Assembly (NCBI RefSeq): GCF_000687755.1
Contig: NZ_JHXN01000012.1
Coordinates: 1 to 41,006, forward strand
Reading direction: 5' to 3'
Length of the DNA: 41,006 nucleotides
Source of the DNA: Taylorella asinigenitalis ATCC 700933
GTDB taxonomy: Bacteria > Pseudomonadota > Gammaproteobacteria > Burkholderiales > Burkholderiaceae_B
Shown here: positions 19,036 to 27,860 of the stretch, in pieces
Numbering within the stretch: position 1 is the stretch's first letter
How the letters are laid out: each line of letters starts with the position of its first letter
Notes under the pieces: generated by a model
What the model was told of the DNA's origin: nothing
The model's input: only the letters and a program-made list of their open reading frames with translations
Database searches by the model: none
Program-made: the position numbers and the translations under genes

Positions 19036-20160
19036 ATGAAAAATCTACCCAAGCCTTCCGAAGAAGCTCTTGAAATAAGCTCTAAGCTCGATAAACATAT
19101 ACGCGAAAAATTCGCTAATCAAGAGGTCATAGAATTTGACAAATGGTTGAGCGAAGTGTTGTATGCACCTAAACTTGGATACTATACAAATGCATTGCCA
19201 ATTTTTGGGGCAAAGGGGGATTTTATAACCGCCCCTGAAATAAGCCCTTTTTTCGGACGCTGCGTGTGGAATCAAGTGCTACAAATTCTTGAGCAGTGTG
19301 AGTCAAAATATGTATTGGAGTTTGGAGCTGGCTCGGGAGCTATGGCTAAGCAAATTCTTGAGGCTTCGGGTAGCGAAAAAATTAAATACTTTATACTTGA
19401 ACTATCTGCGGATTTAAAATCTCTACAAAAAGAGACACTCGCTGAATTTTTAGATGATATCGTTTGGCTTGATACCTTGCCCGATAAATTTGAAGGCTGC
19501 ATAATCGCTAATGAAGTGCTTGACTCAATACCTCCTAAAATTTTCGAATACTCTGATGCTGAAGGCTTACTCGAGATAGGAGTACGTGCCACTAAAGTAG
19601 GATATGAGTTTGATAGAGTGGGCATTGCCACCCAAAAGGAAATTGCACAGCGAATTCCACAAATCGACGGCTATAGAAGCGAAGTAAATTTACAAGCAGA
19701 AGCGTGGATTGCGTCTCTAGCAGGGCTTCTTACAAGAGGTGGGATTTTATTAATCGACTATGGATTTGCAAGAAGCGAGTTCTACCATCCGCAAAGAAAT
19801 GAAGGCACAATAATGTGCCATTTTAAACATCATACGCATCCCGACCCTTTTATAAATCTAGGCATTCAAGATATCACATCACATGTTGATTTCACTGCTA
19901 TTGCAGATGCGGGCATTGATGCGGGTCTCGAGCTTTGGGGGTATACAAATCAAGCGAGTTTCCTTATTTCATGCGGTTTGGAGCAAGAGTTAAACAAGGC
20001 ACAGAATTTAAATCATGCTCAGAAGGCAGGCATAAATACTCTTATATCGGAAGCGGAAATGGGCGAGCTTTTTAAAGTAATGCTTTTCTCAAAAAATTTG
20101 GATTGGCTAGATGCTCCCGTTGGATTTACGCTTTCAGATCGTCGATATAGTCTTGGATAA
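19036..20160 (+). CDS. SAM-dependent methyltransferase, MidA/NDUFAF7 family (DUF185)
   Basis: 374 residues. FDKWLSEVLYAPKLGYYTN and GDFITAPEISPFFGR near the N-terminus and the SAM motif VLEFGAGSGAMAKQIL (about 94-109) define the COG1565 family, whose mitochondrial member NDUFAF7 arginine-methylates a complex I subunit. NEVLDSIPP and LLIDYGF are further family motifs. The bacterial substrate is unknown. The gene abuts the helicase stop without a spacer and overlaps the convergent cca gene by 35 bases at its 3' end. Confidence 0.85.
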   Translation: MKNLPKPSEEALEISSKLDKHIREKFANQEVIEFDKWLSEVLYAPKLGYYTNALPIFGAKGDFITAPEISPFFGRCVWNQVLQILEQCESKYVLEFGAGSGAMAKQILEASGSEKIKYFILELSADLKSLQKETLAEFLDDIVWLDTLPDKFEGCIIANEVLDSIPPKIFEYSDAEGLLEIGVRATKVGYEFDRVGIATQKEIAQRIPQIDGYRSEVNLQAEAWIASLAGLLTRGGILLIDYGFARSEFYHPQRNEGTIMCHFKHHTHPDPFINLGIQDITSHVDFTAIADAGIDAGLELWGYTNQASFLISCGLEQELNKAQNLNHAQKAGINTLISEAEMGELFKVMLFSKNLDWLDAPVGFTLSDRRYSLG

Positions 20161-21247
20161 TTTGCAATCGAGAATTTTGCACGTGCTCCTTGATCTGAAG
20201 CGGCGTAAGATTGATTAAATCCGCTGTAGACACTGTCTTTACAAGCTTGATAATTTCAGCCCACTGTGCGTGGCTTAAAGGCCCCTCATTTTCCAAAAGA
20301 AGATTTACTACTTCAAGAAGTGCCAAAAATTTACTTGGTTTTCTTAGACCATCGACTGTAGTAATTGCCTCTAAAATCTGTTGTGGCTGTAGTTGAATAT
20401 CTTTCAAAATCTCATATAAAAGTGGCAATGATTTTGCATACTCTCTATATTCTCGAGGAACGGCAAATTGAGGTGCTATAAAATCTGGAAAATAGCTCGT
20501 AAAAACGCAGTATTGACGAATCAAATCAAAACCATGTTTTCTACCTCTATCTAGGTAATCCCCTTTCTGTGGTACTTGCATGTTTGGAAAAAGTATTTCT
20601 ATTGCACCTGCTTTTTCCATAATTTGAAAAAACTTGCTTGGAACATTTTCAATCAATGCACGTGATAGTTCCCTCCATACACGCTCTTGAACAAGTGCAT
20701 CAATTTCACCCTCTTCTACCATCTTGCGACACAAATCTATAGTCTCCTGTGCAACAGAGAATTGATCAAAACGTGCTAAAAATCGGCCTAAGCGCAATAT
20801 CCGTACAGGGTCTTCAGAAAATGAATCACTTACATGTCGAAATACTCGATCCTGCAAGTCTTTATATCCGTTAAAAGGGTCAATTAAATTACCCTCTCTA
20901 TCTACGGCCATTGCATTTATTGTGAAATCGCGTCGCCGCAAATCTTCTTCTAAACTAACGTCACCAGTGAAAAAACTAAACCCGTGATAGCCTTTTGAAA
21001 TTTTTCTTTCTGTTCTTGCAAGTGCATATTCCTCACCTGAAATAGGATGAATAAATACTGGAAAGTCTGCACCCACTGGCTTGAATCCTCGCGATTCCAT
21101 CTCATCTGGTGTGGCACTTACTACTACCCAATCCCTATCTTTAATTTTCAGTCCTAGCAAACTGTCCCTAACGGCACCGCCCACACAATAGACTTCTAAC
21201 CCTTTGGTTAAGGAGTCACCGGTAAATCTTAATGAATCAATTTGCAT
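20126..21247 (-). CDS. cca: CCA tRNA nucleotidyltransferase
   Basis: 373 residues from ATG 21247. The class II nucleotidyltransferase motifs are VGGAVRDSLLG (22-32), DRDW (37-40, catalytic Asp pair) and RRDFTINAMAVD, then RILRLGRFLARF. The enzyme adds or repairs the 3' CCA of tRNAs. The HD phosphohydrolase region of the E. coli protein is not recognisable, so it is shorter (373 versus 412). The frame stays open to 21430, but that extension has no similarity to the family, crosses the divergent promoter and runs into the folate gene, so ATG 21247 is used. Confidence 0.92.
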   Translation of the reverse strand: MQIDSLRFTGDSLTKGLEVYCVGGAVRDSLLGLKIKDRDWVVVSATPDEMESRGFKPVGADFPVFIHPISGEEYALARTERKISKGYHGFSFFTGDVSLEEDLRRRDFTINAMAVDREGNLIDPFNGYKDLQDRVFRHVSDSFSEDPVRILRLGRFLARFDQFSVAQETIDLCRKMVEEGEIDALVQERVWRELSRALIENVPSKFFQIMEKAGAIEILFPNMQVPQKGDYLDRGRKHGFDLIRQYCVFTSYFPDFIAPQFAVPREYREYAKSLPLLYEILKDIQLQPQQILEAITTVDGLRKPSKFLALLEVVNLLLENEGPLSHAQWAEIIKLVKTVSTADLINLTPLQIKEHVQNSRLQIIQDYIDDLKA

Positions 21248-21253
21248 AATACG

Positions 21254-21283
21254 TTGAAATAATTGAGTAGCAATTAATATAAT
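21254..21283 (+). promoter_or_regulatory. Sigma-70 promoter for the 5-formyl-THF cyclo-ligase gene
   Basis: TTGAAA (21254-21259) and a perfect TATAAT (21278-21283) are separated by 18 bases. Predicted initiation near 21290 leaves a leader of about 25 bases before TTG 21315. The cca promoter must share this 67-base divergent region. Confidence 0.65.
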
Positions 21284-21314
21284 ATAAATGTAATAAATTA
21301 TATAGGCTCTACAT

Positions 21315-21884
21315 TTGAAAGATTTAACCCGCAAAGATTTACTCTTCATCAGGGATTCTAAAAGCCTAGAGGAACTGGCGGAATCTAGTGAGGCTGTTTG
21401 TGCAGTCCTTCTAGATTTTATTAAATCCAAATTCCCGAATCCTTGTGTGATAGCGGCTTATTGGGCTATTAATTCTGAATTAAATTTAAAAATATTGCTC
21501 AATCAACTTCACGTTGAAAAATACAAAATTCTATTGCCAGTAGTAACAAAAACAAATCAACCCTTATCGTTTGCTTTCTGGACACCCGACACATTTTTCG
21601 AATACAACAAATTTGGTATCAGTGAGCCGATAAGTCCGCTTGTTGACATGGAACCAGAAATAGTTTTAGTTCCAATGATTGGATTTACACATGATAAACA
21701 TAGAATCGGCTATGGTGGCGGATATTATGATAGGACTCTTGGTCGATGGCTGAAAAAGGGTATAAAACCTATGAAAGTAGGAGTAGCTTGGTCTGATTGC
21801 GAAATTGATAAGGAATCAAAGTTAAACATAGAATCGCATGATATAGCCATGGATTTTATTGCCACAGAGAAGGAAATAAAATAA
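21315..21884 (+). CDS. 5-formyltetrahydrofolate cyclo-ligase
   Basis: 189 residues, the normal size. The family motif is MIGFTHDKHRIGYGGGYYDRTL (about 118-139), whose Gly/Tyr-rich loop binds ATP and folate, and the early segment VIAAYWAINSELN is also typical. It converts 5-formyl-THF to 5,10-methenyl-THF with ATP. The start is TTG, since no ATG lies near the N-terminus in this frame and translation from TTG gives a standard amino end. In E. coli the equivalent gene is ygfA/fau. It stands alone between the cca promoter and a hairpin shared with ybdD. Confidence 0.9.
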   Translation: MKDLTRKDLLFIRDSKSLEELAESSEAVCAVLLDFIKSKFPNPCVIAAYWAINSELNLKILLNQLHVEKYKILLPVVTKTNQPLSFAFWTPDTFFEYNKFGISEPISPLVDMEPEIVLVPMIGFTHDKHRIGYGGGYYDRTLGRWLKKGIKPMKVGVAWSDCEIDKESKLNIESHDIAMDFIATEKEIK

Positions 21885-21908
21885 AGCGGCCCTTATAAGG
21901 ACCTCTTT
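21883..21908 (-). terminator. Bidirectional-looking hairpin between the cyclo-ligase and ybdD genes
   Basis: On the minus strand AAAG-A-GGTCC pairs with AAGG/GGCC-G-CTTT (with one GU pair and one mismatch), followed by TTATTTTATTTCC. On the plus strand the same stem is weaker (C-A mismatch) and is followed by GATTTTC. It probably ends the cstA-ybdD transcript and perhaps also the folate gene. Confidence 0.5.
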
Positions 21909-21913
21909 GATTT

Positions 21914-22111
21914 TCAACAACACTTAAATCCGCCTTTCCCGCCATAACGAGCATCTTGTCGCTCGCGGAAAAACTCTTTATATGTCATAGGAGTTTTATC
22001 TGGATGGTTGCGTTCCATATGCTTAAGATAAGTATCATAGTCGGGCACACCCACCATCAGGCGTGCCGTCTGCCCTAAATACTTAGCTGTATCTTTAAGT
22101 GAAAATAGCAT
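21914..22111 (-). CDS. ybdD: YbdD/YjiX family small protein (DUF466)
   Basis: 65 residues. [24 protein letters not shown] and the invariant tail [13 protein letters not shown] match the family, including the C-terminal Cys pair. These short cytoplasmic proteins are encoded next to CstA or BtsT and are needed for their transport activity. Here the gene lies nine bases after cstA, as in E. coli. Confidence 0.93.
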   Translation of the reverse strand: MLFSLKDTAKYLGQTARLMVGVPDYDTYLKHMERNHPDKTPMTYKEFFRERQDARYGGKGGFKCC

Positions 22112-22120
22112 ATTTAGCTC

Positions 22121-24232
22121 CTACACTTTAGTTGCTTCCAATGGAAGTGGCTCGTATGGAATCTCAGCTGAATGAGGCTCTTTGCGTTTAAGAGCTTGAA
22201 GGCTTGATTTCACAGCAAACACTGCGATAGAAACTACAACTAACATGAAAAATGCTGTCAAGAATCCATCCAATCTATTGTTGAAAATAACTTGTTCAAC
22301 TTGCTCTACAGATTTGAAAGTTCCTGATGCAACAAAAGGAACATCGATAAATTTCTCTTTAAGGGAGTTTGCAAGTGCGAAAAAACCAACTTTTGGATTA
22401 TCCGAGAACACCTTAATCCAGCCCGCATAAAGAGTAAATATCATAAGCGCAATGCTTGGGAAAATAGCAATCCATGCAAACTTCTCTTTTTTCATTTTGA
22501 AAAGTACTACTGTGCATAACAATAATGCAATAGCTGCTAGCATTTGGTTAGCAATTCCAAATAAAGGCCATAGAGTATTAATACCTCCTAATGGATCGAC
22601 CACACCTTGATATAAGAAATAGCCCCAAGCAACAACAACTAATGCAGTAGCAAATAAGTTCGCTGGCAATGAATCCGTTCTTTTTAAACCTGGACTTACT
22701 AAACCTAATAAATCCTGAAGCATAAATCTTGCAGAGCGAGTACCCGCATCAACAGCTGTCAAGATAAATAGGGCTTCAAACAAAATCGCAAAGTGATACC
22801 AGAACGACATAGAGCCTAAGAATGACAATGCTTCATGCAAAATCATAGCCATGCCCACAGCAAGTGTAGGAGCACCGCCAGCACGAGAAATAATAGTTGA
22901 TTCACCAACATCTGATGCATATTGTTGAATAGTCTCAGGCGTAATCAAGAAGCCTATATTGGACACGGTATTTGCTGCTGCAGCCGCTAAATCAGCACTT
23001 CCCTCGGGATTTAAAAATGCTACAGGGCTATTCATTACAAAATAAACACCAGGGTCAATAATGGAAGCAGAAATCAAGGCCATGATAGCTACAAAAGATT
23101 CCATCAACATACCACCATAACCAATTAGACGTGCATGCGATTCGTTTTGAAGCATTTTAGGTGTTGTTCCCGAAGAGATAAGTGCATGGAATCCGGAAAC
23201 AGCTCCACACGCAATTGTAATAAACAAGAATGGGAACAAATCGCCCTTCCACACAGGACCTGTACCATCCACAAACTGTGTCAACGATGGCATCTGCATT
23301 TCTGGTCTAACAAGAACAATACCAATTGCTAGTGCAACGATAGCACCGATTTTCAAGAATGTTGATAAGTAATCGCGGGGAGCTAGTAGCAACCAAACAG
23401 GAAGTACCGCAGCTACGAACCCATACACTACAATAATATAAGTTAAAGTTTTACCATCATAATCAAAATACTTAGCTAAATCTGGATTGGCTGCGACATC
23501 TCCGCCCCAAATAATTCCTAAAATCAAAAGAACCATACCAATTATGGATACTTCTAATACGCGACCTGGGCGAATATATCGTAAATACACCCCCATAAAT
23601 ACAGCAAGAGGAATCGTATAAATAACTGTGAATGTACCCCAAGGGCTATGTGTCAACGCTTTCACCACAATCATAGCTAATACAGCAAGAATAATGACCA
23701 TGATCATAAAGCAAGCTACCAGGGCGATTATGCCTGGAATACGACCCATCTCCGCACGGCAAAGCTCACCAAGAGATCGACCATCTCTACGTGTAGAGAT
23801 AAAAAGAACCATAAAGTCCTGAACTGCCCCTGCGAAAACTACTCCCGCAAGAATCCAAAGCATACCAGGAAGATAACCCATTTGAGCTGCAAGCACTGGT
23901 CCTACTAGCGGCCCTGCTCCTGCAATCGCAGCAAAGTGATGGCCAAATAAAACCGCCTTATTCGTGGGAACATAATCAAGCCCATCGTTATGTCTCCAAG
24001 CTGGAGTATTGCGCGTAGAATCTAACCCCAAAGCATTACGTGCGATATAAAGACTGTAGTATCGATAACCAATAAGATAAACGCAGATTGCTGCTATAAG
24101 TACCCATATTGCGTTAATAGATTCACCTCTTTGCGTAACCGCTATATAGCCCAACAAGAAGGCCCCGAGCACGGCTACACCAAACCAAAGAATGTGATTT
24201 ATTATGCTATTTGAACTAGATTTGGTATGCAT
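22121..24232 (-). CDS. cstA: Carbon starvation protein A (CstA), pyruvate/peptide transporter
   Basis: 703 residues, almost the same as E. coli CstA (701), with about 16 to 18 hydrophobic helices. NDGLDYVPTNKAVLFGHHFAAIAGAGPLVGP (about 82-112) is the family signature, followed by GVVFAGAVQDFMVLF and FHALISSGTTPKML. CstA takes up peptides and, with YbdD, pyruvate on carbon limitation. GAGG precedes the ATG. It follows the tricarballylate operon on the same strand after 82 bases but has its own promoter, and no CRP-type site was recognised. Confidence 0.95.
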   Translation of the reverse strand: MHTKSSSNSIINHILWFGVAVLGAFLLGYIAVTQRGESINAIWVLIAAICVYLIGYRYYSLYIARNALGLDSTRNTPAWRHNDGLDYVPTNKAVLFGHHFAAIAGAGPLVGPVLAAQMGYLPGMLWILAGVVFAGAVQDFMVLFISTRRDGRSLGELCRAEMGRIPGIIALVACFMIMVIILAVLAMIVVKALTHSPWGTFTVIYTIPLAVFMGVYLRYIRPGRVLEVSIIGMVLLILGIIWGGDVAANPDLAKYFDYDGKTLTYIIVVYGFVAAVLPVWLLLAPRDYLSTFLKIGAIVALAIGIVLVRPEMQMPSLTQFVDGTGPVWKGDLFPFLFITIACGAVSGFHALISSGTTPKMLQNESHARLIGYGGMLMESFVAIMALISASIIDPGVYFVMNSPVAFLNPEGSADLAAAAANTVSNIGFLITPETIQQYASDVGESTIISRAGGAPTLAVGMAMILHEALSFLGSMSFWYHFAILFEALFILTAVDAGTRSARFMLQDLLGLVSPGLKRTDSLPANLFATALVVVAWGYFLYQGVVDPLGGINTLWPLFGIANQMLAAIALLLCTVVLFKMKKEKFAWIAIFPSIALMIFTLYAGWIKVFSDNPKVGFFALANSLKEKFIDVPFVASGTFKSVEQVEQVIFNNRLDGFLTAFFMLVVVSIAVFAVKSSLQALKRKEPHSAEIPYEPLPLEATKV

Positions 24233-24261
24233 AGTTAAACCTCATAAGATATTTTCCACTA

Positions 24262-24289
24262 ATTATAGATATAAGGTTAAACTTGTCTA
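24262..24289 (-). promoter_or_regulatory. Sigma-70 promoter for cstA-ybdD
   Basis: Minus-strand TAGACA (24284-24289) and a perfect TATAAT (24262-24267) lie 16 bases apart. Predicted initiation near 24255 gives a leader of about 23 bases with GAGG before ATG 24232. No clear terminator follows the tcuB stop at 24315, so read-through from the upstream operon is possible. Confidence 0.65.
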
Positions 24290-24314
24290 TATTTATATAT
24301 AAGGAATACCCTAA

Positions 24315-25433
24315 TTATTTACTATGTTTTAGGTCCTCTGTTGCATTTTTACTTAAAGCTATAAATCTATAAAACCCGTGCACAAATTTGCTGAATGGCA
24401 TTGTGATAAACAGAGTCAAAATTACGCTCAGATGCACAGCTAGCAAAGTTGGCAATGCTTCCGTTTCCCTCAATAGCATAAGTATTAAACCAGTTACTGC
24501 TGCAAGAAACAAAAGACCTATAAAAGCGTAATCCATACCCAGCTGCCTAATATCCCTGATCTCTGGATTTGCTTTTAATTTCAAAACAAATAATCCTGCC
24601 GTACCTATTGCCAGCAATACACCGCCTGAGGTACCAAGCAATTTAGGGATACTTACAAAATCATAGGGTGCATGCATATTAAAGAAATAATGCAAAATAG
24701 TCCCTGATGCAGTCGCCGCAAAGCAAAGCATAAAGCCATAGAAAGTTGCATGGTGAAAATAACGTCTCCATGGAGAAATATCGTCTTCTGGATAGGTACA
24801 TCCAGTTTTTATATTTCCATGCAAATATTTAAGACTAAATGCCTCATGAGCAGCCCTCTTTAAAGCTGGCAATGAAAATATTCTCTCATCTGCTTCACAA
24901 ATATGATTTCTAAATCGAACACAACTATTAATAATGGAAACAATCATCCATATAAATGCACAACCAAAAAGAATAACAAGTGCATTATGAGATACGTAGT
25001 TATAAAAGTCATGAGGGTCCGCATAATTTGCAGTTTCTCTTGGGATTATAAGCAGGAACATAGTTAAAACAAGCACAAGCAATATTGAGCTTATAAGTCC
25101 ATGCTTAACAAAAAGAGACGACAAAAATTTCGGACTCGCAAACTCTTCGTATGAACGAGTACGCACCATTGCAAGCTGCTTAGGAATATTCACACCATAT
25201 TCATGAGGTGGTGCAAACTGACAAGCATATAGACATTCACTACAGTTATGACATAAATTAGCCAAATAATTTATGTCATACTCAGCAAAACTAAGTCGCT
25301 TTTCCATTGCAGGAAACACAGCACAAAACCCCTCGCAATACCTACAGGAGTTGCAAATGCCAATCGACTTTTTCGTACGGTCCATCAACTCTGCATGCGT
25401 ATGAATTGGTATTTCTTTAATTGTTGACTGCAT
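24315..25433 (-). CDS. tcuB: TcuB/CitB: membrane electron-transfer protein for tricarballylate oxidation
   Basis: 372 residues from ATG 25433. Two ferredoxin-like clusters, Cys27-Cys30-Cys33-Cys37 and Cys61-Cys64-Cys67-Cys71 (CxxCxxCxxxC), bind two 4Fe-4S centres. About six transmembrane helices with several His follow, as in heme-binding TcuB. In Salmonella TcuB reoxidises the FADH2 of TcuA and passes electrons to the quinone pool. Start choice: the frame is open to 25502, but AAGGAG lies nine bases before ATG 25433 and the family N-terminus fits this position. It overlaps tcuA by 17 bases. Confidence 0.9.
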   Translation of the reverse strand: MQSTIKEIPIHTHAELMDRTKKSIGICNSCRYCEGFCAVFPAMEKRLSFAEYDINYLANLCHNCSECLYACQFAPPHEYGVNIPKQLAMVRTRSYEEFASPKFLSSLFVKHGLISSILLVLVLTMFLLIIPRETANYADPHDFYNYVSHNALVILFGCAFIWMIVSIINSCVRFRNHICEADERIFSLPALKRAAHEAFSLKYLHGNIKTGCTYPEDDISPWRRYFHHATFYGFMLCFAATASGTILHYFFNMHAPYDFVSIPKLLGTSGGVLLAIGTAGLFVLKLKANPEIRDIRQLGMDYAFIGLLFLAAVTGLILMLLRETEALPTLLAVHLSVILTLFITMPFSKFVHGFYRFIALSKNATEDLKHSK

Positions 25434-26820
25434 ATAATGCCGCTCCTTTTCCTGCAATTCTTCCAAACACAGTACCAATGGCCATCCCAAAGCCCGCAAC
25501 ATATCCTTGCGAGAGAATATTTCCTGCCATTATTTCCCCTGCCGCAAATAAATTTTTAGCTAAGCTACCATTAGCCATATGAACCTGTGCATCTTTATTG
25601 ACCTTCACGCCCATATAAGTAAAAGTAATCCCTGTGGCCAATGGATATGCATAATATGGGCCTGTATCAAGCTTCTGAGCCCAATGCGTTTTATTTATTT
25701 CTAAGCCTTCTGTGCGACAATCGTCTAAGATAGTATTGTTAAATGTGCCTGGTCGGACGGCCTCGTTATACTTATGTACGGTATCCATGGCTTTATCCAC
25801 TGGGAGGCCAAGCGTTTCGAATAATTGTGGCAATGTTTCCGCTTTTATCGACGGAAATACTGAAGGCATAAATTTCCCTATAATTTTCTGATCGATAATG
25901 CTGTATGCGACTTGATCAGGTTGTTTTGCTACAAGACGGCCCCAAATTGCGTAACGTTTTGGCCAAAAATCTTCACCCTCATCGTAGAACCTATCACCGT
26001 TTTTATTTAAGACTATACCAAGCGATACGCAGTCAACACGTGTCACAATTCCGCCGTCATATAGGGGAGATCTAGCGTCAATTGCAACGGCGTGACCTTG
26101 CGTAGGATCCCCTATAATTTGTGCCCCTACTCTTTCTAACTCCTTAATCATGCGGCCTTGATTAAATCTCGTACCACGAATTAAGAAATTGCGAGCCGCG
26201 GGCCCCCATGCCTCTTCCAACCACTTACGATTGGATTCAAATCCTCCACTTGCTATGACATAAGCTTTGGCTTTAAATTTATCTTCTTGCCCATCTCTTT
26301 GAATGCTTACTGAATCGCAATATCCATCAACTACATTTAATGATATGGCCTCAGTCTCATAAAATATCTCAACACCCAATTTCTCAATTTCTTTGAAATA
26401 CGCATTAACTAAGGCTTTCCCGCCACCAAGGAAAAATGCATTAGTGCGACCAAGTTGCAAAGTACCTCCTAATGAAGGCTGAAAACGAACGCCATGCTCC
26501 TTCATCCATTTAGTACAGGTGACAGTAGAACGAATCACAAAACGTGCCATTTCCTCATTAGTTTGACCTTTAGTGACGCGATATACATCATCATAAAACT
26601 CATCTTCCGAATATTTATCAGTAAGCACATCAGTGGGTTCATCGTGCATACTACGAATATTTCTCGTATGACTACTATTTCCCCCTCTCCACTCTTTAGG
26701 AGCCGACTCAAGGATGGCAATGCTTCTGGCTCCATGCTCATAGGCTGAAATTGCTGAGCAAAGGGCAGCATTGCCAGCTCCTATGACTAATACGTCATAT
26801 ATTTTTGTGCTTTGATTCAT
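25417..26820 (-). CDS. tcuA: FAD-dependent tricarballylate dehydrogenase
   Basis: 467 residues, as Salmonella TcuA. An N-terminal dinucleotide fold VLVIGAGNAALCSAISAYEHGA (about 10-31) binds FAD, GGNSSHTRNIR (about 46-56) is the substrate-side motif of the fumarate reductase/succinate dehydrogenase flavoprotein family, and the C-terminal GEIMAGNILSQGYVAGFGMAIGTVFGR closes the FAD site. It oxidises tricarballylate to cis-aconitate, which enters the TCA cycle. The start overlaps the preceding membrane protein gene by 26 bases and has no strong Shine-Dalgarno, so coupling is likely. Confidence 0.92.
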   Translation of the reverse strand: MNQSTKIYDVLVIGAGNAALCSAISAYEHGARSIAILESAPKEWRGGNSSHTRNIRSMHDEPTDVLTDKYSEDEFYDDVYRVTKGQTNEEMARFVIRSTVTCTKWMKEHGVRFQPSLGGTLQLGRTNAFFLGGGKALVNAYFKEIEKLGVEIFYETEAISLNVVDGYCDSVSIQRDGQEDKFKAKAYVIASGGFESNRKWLEEAWGPAARNFLIRGTRFNQGRMIKELERVGAQIIGDPTQGHAVAIDARSPLYDGGIVTRVDCVSLGIVLNKNGDRFYDEGEDFWPKRYAIWGRLVAKQPDQVAYSIIDQKIIGKFMPSVFPSIKAETLPQLFETLGLPVDKAMDTVHKYNEAVRPGTFNNTILDDCRTEGLEINKTHWAQKLDTGPYYAYPLATGITFTYMGVKVNKDAQVHMANGSLAKNLFAAGEIMAGNILSQGYVAGFGMAIGTVFGRIAGKGAALYAVNN

Positions 26821-27859
26821 AAAATTTATTCAGAAAATTAAACAGTGGATTTGCTAATAAAAGTACAGCAACAAGTCTTACGATTTGGAAGGCCACTACG
26901 ACTGGGGCTCCAAGTTGTAAATCTTTTGCTGTGACTGCAATCTCTGCCAGACCGCCTGGACTTAAGCCTAAAACAAGTGTCTCTAGTTCATATTGTGATG
27001 GAAAACTCATTAAATAAGCGACTAAAGTCATCACTAACATATAGAAGATGATTACCGTAAACATTGCCACAATAAATTTAGGAGCTTGTTTGAAAAAATG
27101 GGGGCCATAGTTACTTCCTAAAGCCCACCCTAACAGTATTTGACCGAGTCTTTGAACTTCAACTGGAACATAACTAATATGAATTTCATGGCTTGTAAGA
27201 ACCGCTGTAAATAACATAGTACCTACCAACCAGGCATTGGGAAACCTTATTTTATACAATAAAAAACCAGCTACTATCGCACAAGCAAAAAGCAAAAAGA
27301 AATTCCAATCTATGTCCACTATAGAAATCTTAACTGGCAAATTAGAACCCATATCAATAAGATTACCGTGTATCCCAAGATATTGATAAATAAACGGTAT
27401 CGTGACAACCACAGTTAAAATTCTAAGACTATGAGCAGAGGCAATTAAGGGTAAATTTGCATTTGCTTTTCTCTCAGCAATCACTACCATCTCACTAGCA
27501 CCACCAACTGTAGAAGCAAAATATGCCGTCGTGAAATTTTGATGCGAAAATTTATATAAAAACCATGCACCAGCAATACTTATAAAAACCGTCGATACAC
27601 TGCCAGCAATGATATAGAGGGATTGATCTATTAAAACTTCATTAACTTGAGGAGAAAAATATAGCCCTATAGAAACGCCAACTATAAGTTGACCAGTCTT
27701 TCGAAAGTTCTTATGGGCACCATTATTCACCCCTAGTATGCGACAAATAGCGGTAAATATTAATGCTCCTAACATCCAAGGAATTGGCATGCCAAAAGCA
27801 TTTGCTATAAAAGCTCCCGCTAAAGCAATACCAAAACCCAATGCATATTGTTTAATCAT
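26795..27859 (-). CDS. AbrB-family (COG3180, duplicated) integral membrane protein
   Basis: 354 residues from ATG 27857-27859, with about ten hydrophobic helices in two related halves. Each half begins with a PWMLGALIF- or AWLVGTMLF-type helix and ends with a Gly-rich segment (ASTVGGASEMVVIAERKAN; LGLSPGGLAEIAVTAKDL), the signature of the AbrB duplication family, often mislabelled ammonia monooxygenase. The function is unknown. Between tctA and tcuA it may aid tricarboxylate uptake or product export. An open extension with TTG at 27889 would overlap tctA; ATG 27859 lies one base after the tctA stop and is preferred. This region lacks the CATTGCCA octamer that is common elsewhere. Confidence 0.8.
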   Translation of the reverse strand: MIKQYALGFGIALAGAFIANAFGMPIPWMLGALIFTAICRILGVNNGAHKNFRKTGQLIVGVSIGLYFSPQVNEVLIDQSLYIIAGSVSTVFISIAGAWFLYKFSHQNFTTAYFASTVGGASEMVVIAERKANANLPLIASAHSLRILTVVVTIPFIYQYLGIHGNLIDMGSNLPVKISIVDIDWNFFLLFACAIVAGFLLYKIRFPNAWLVGTMLFTAVLTSHEIHISYVPVEVQRLGQILLGWALGSNYGPHFFKQAPKFIVAMFTVIIFYMLVMTLVAYLMSFPSQYELETLVLGLSPGGLAEIAVTAKDLQLGAPVVVAFQIVRLVAVLLLANPLFNFLNKFYESKHKNI

Positions 27860-27860
27860 A

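Noticed and set aside
21248-21430. Open extension of cca upstream of ATG 21247 (61 codons)
   Set aside because: It has no similarity to the family, covers the divergent promoter region and runs into the opposite-strand cyclo-ligase gene.
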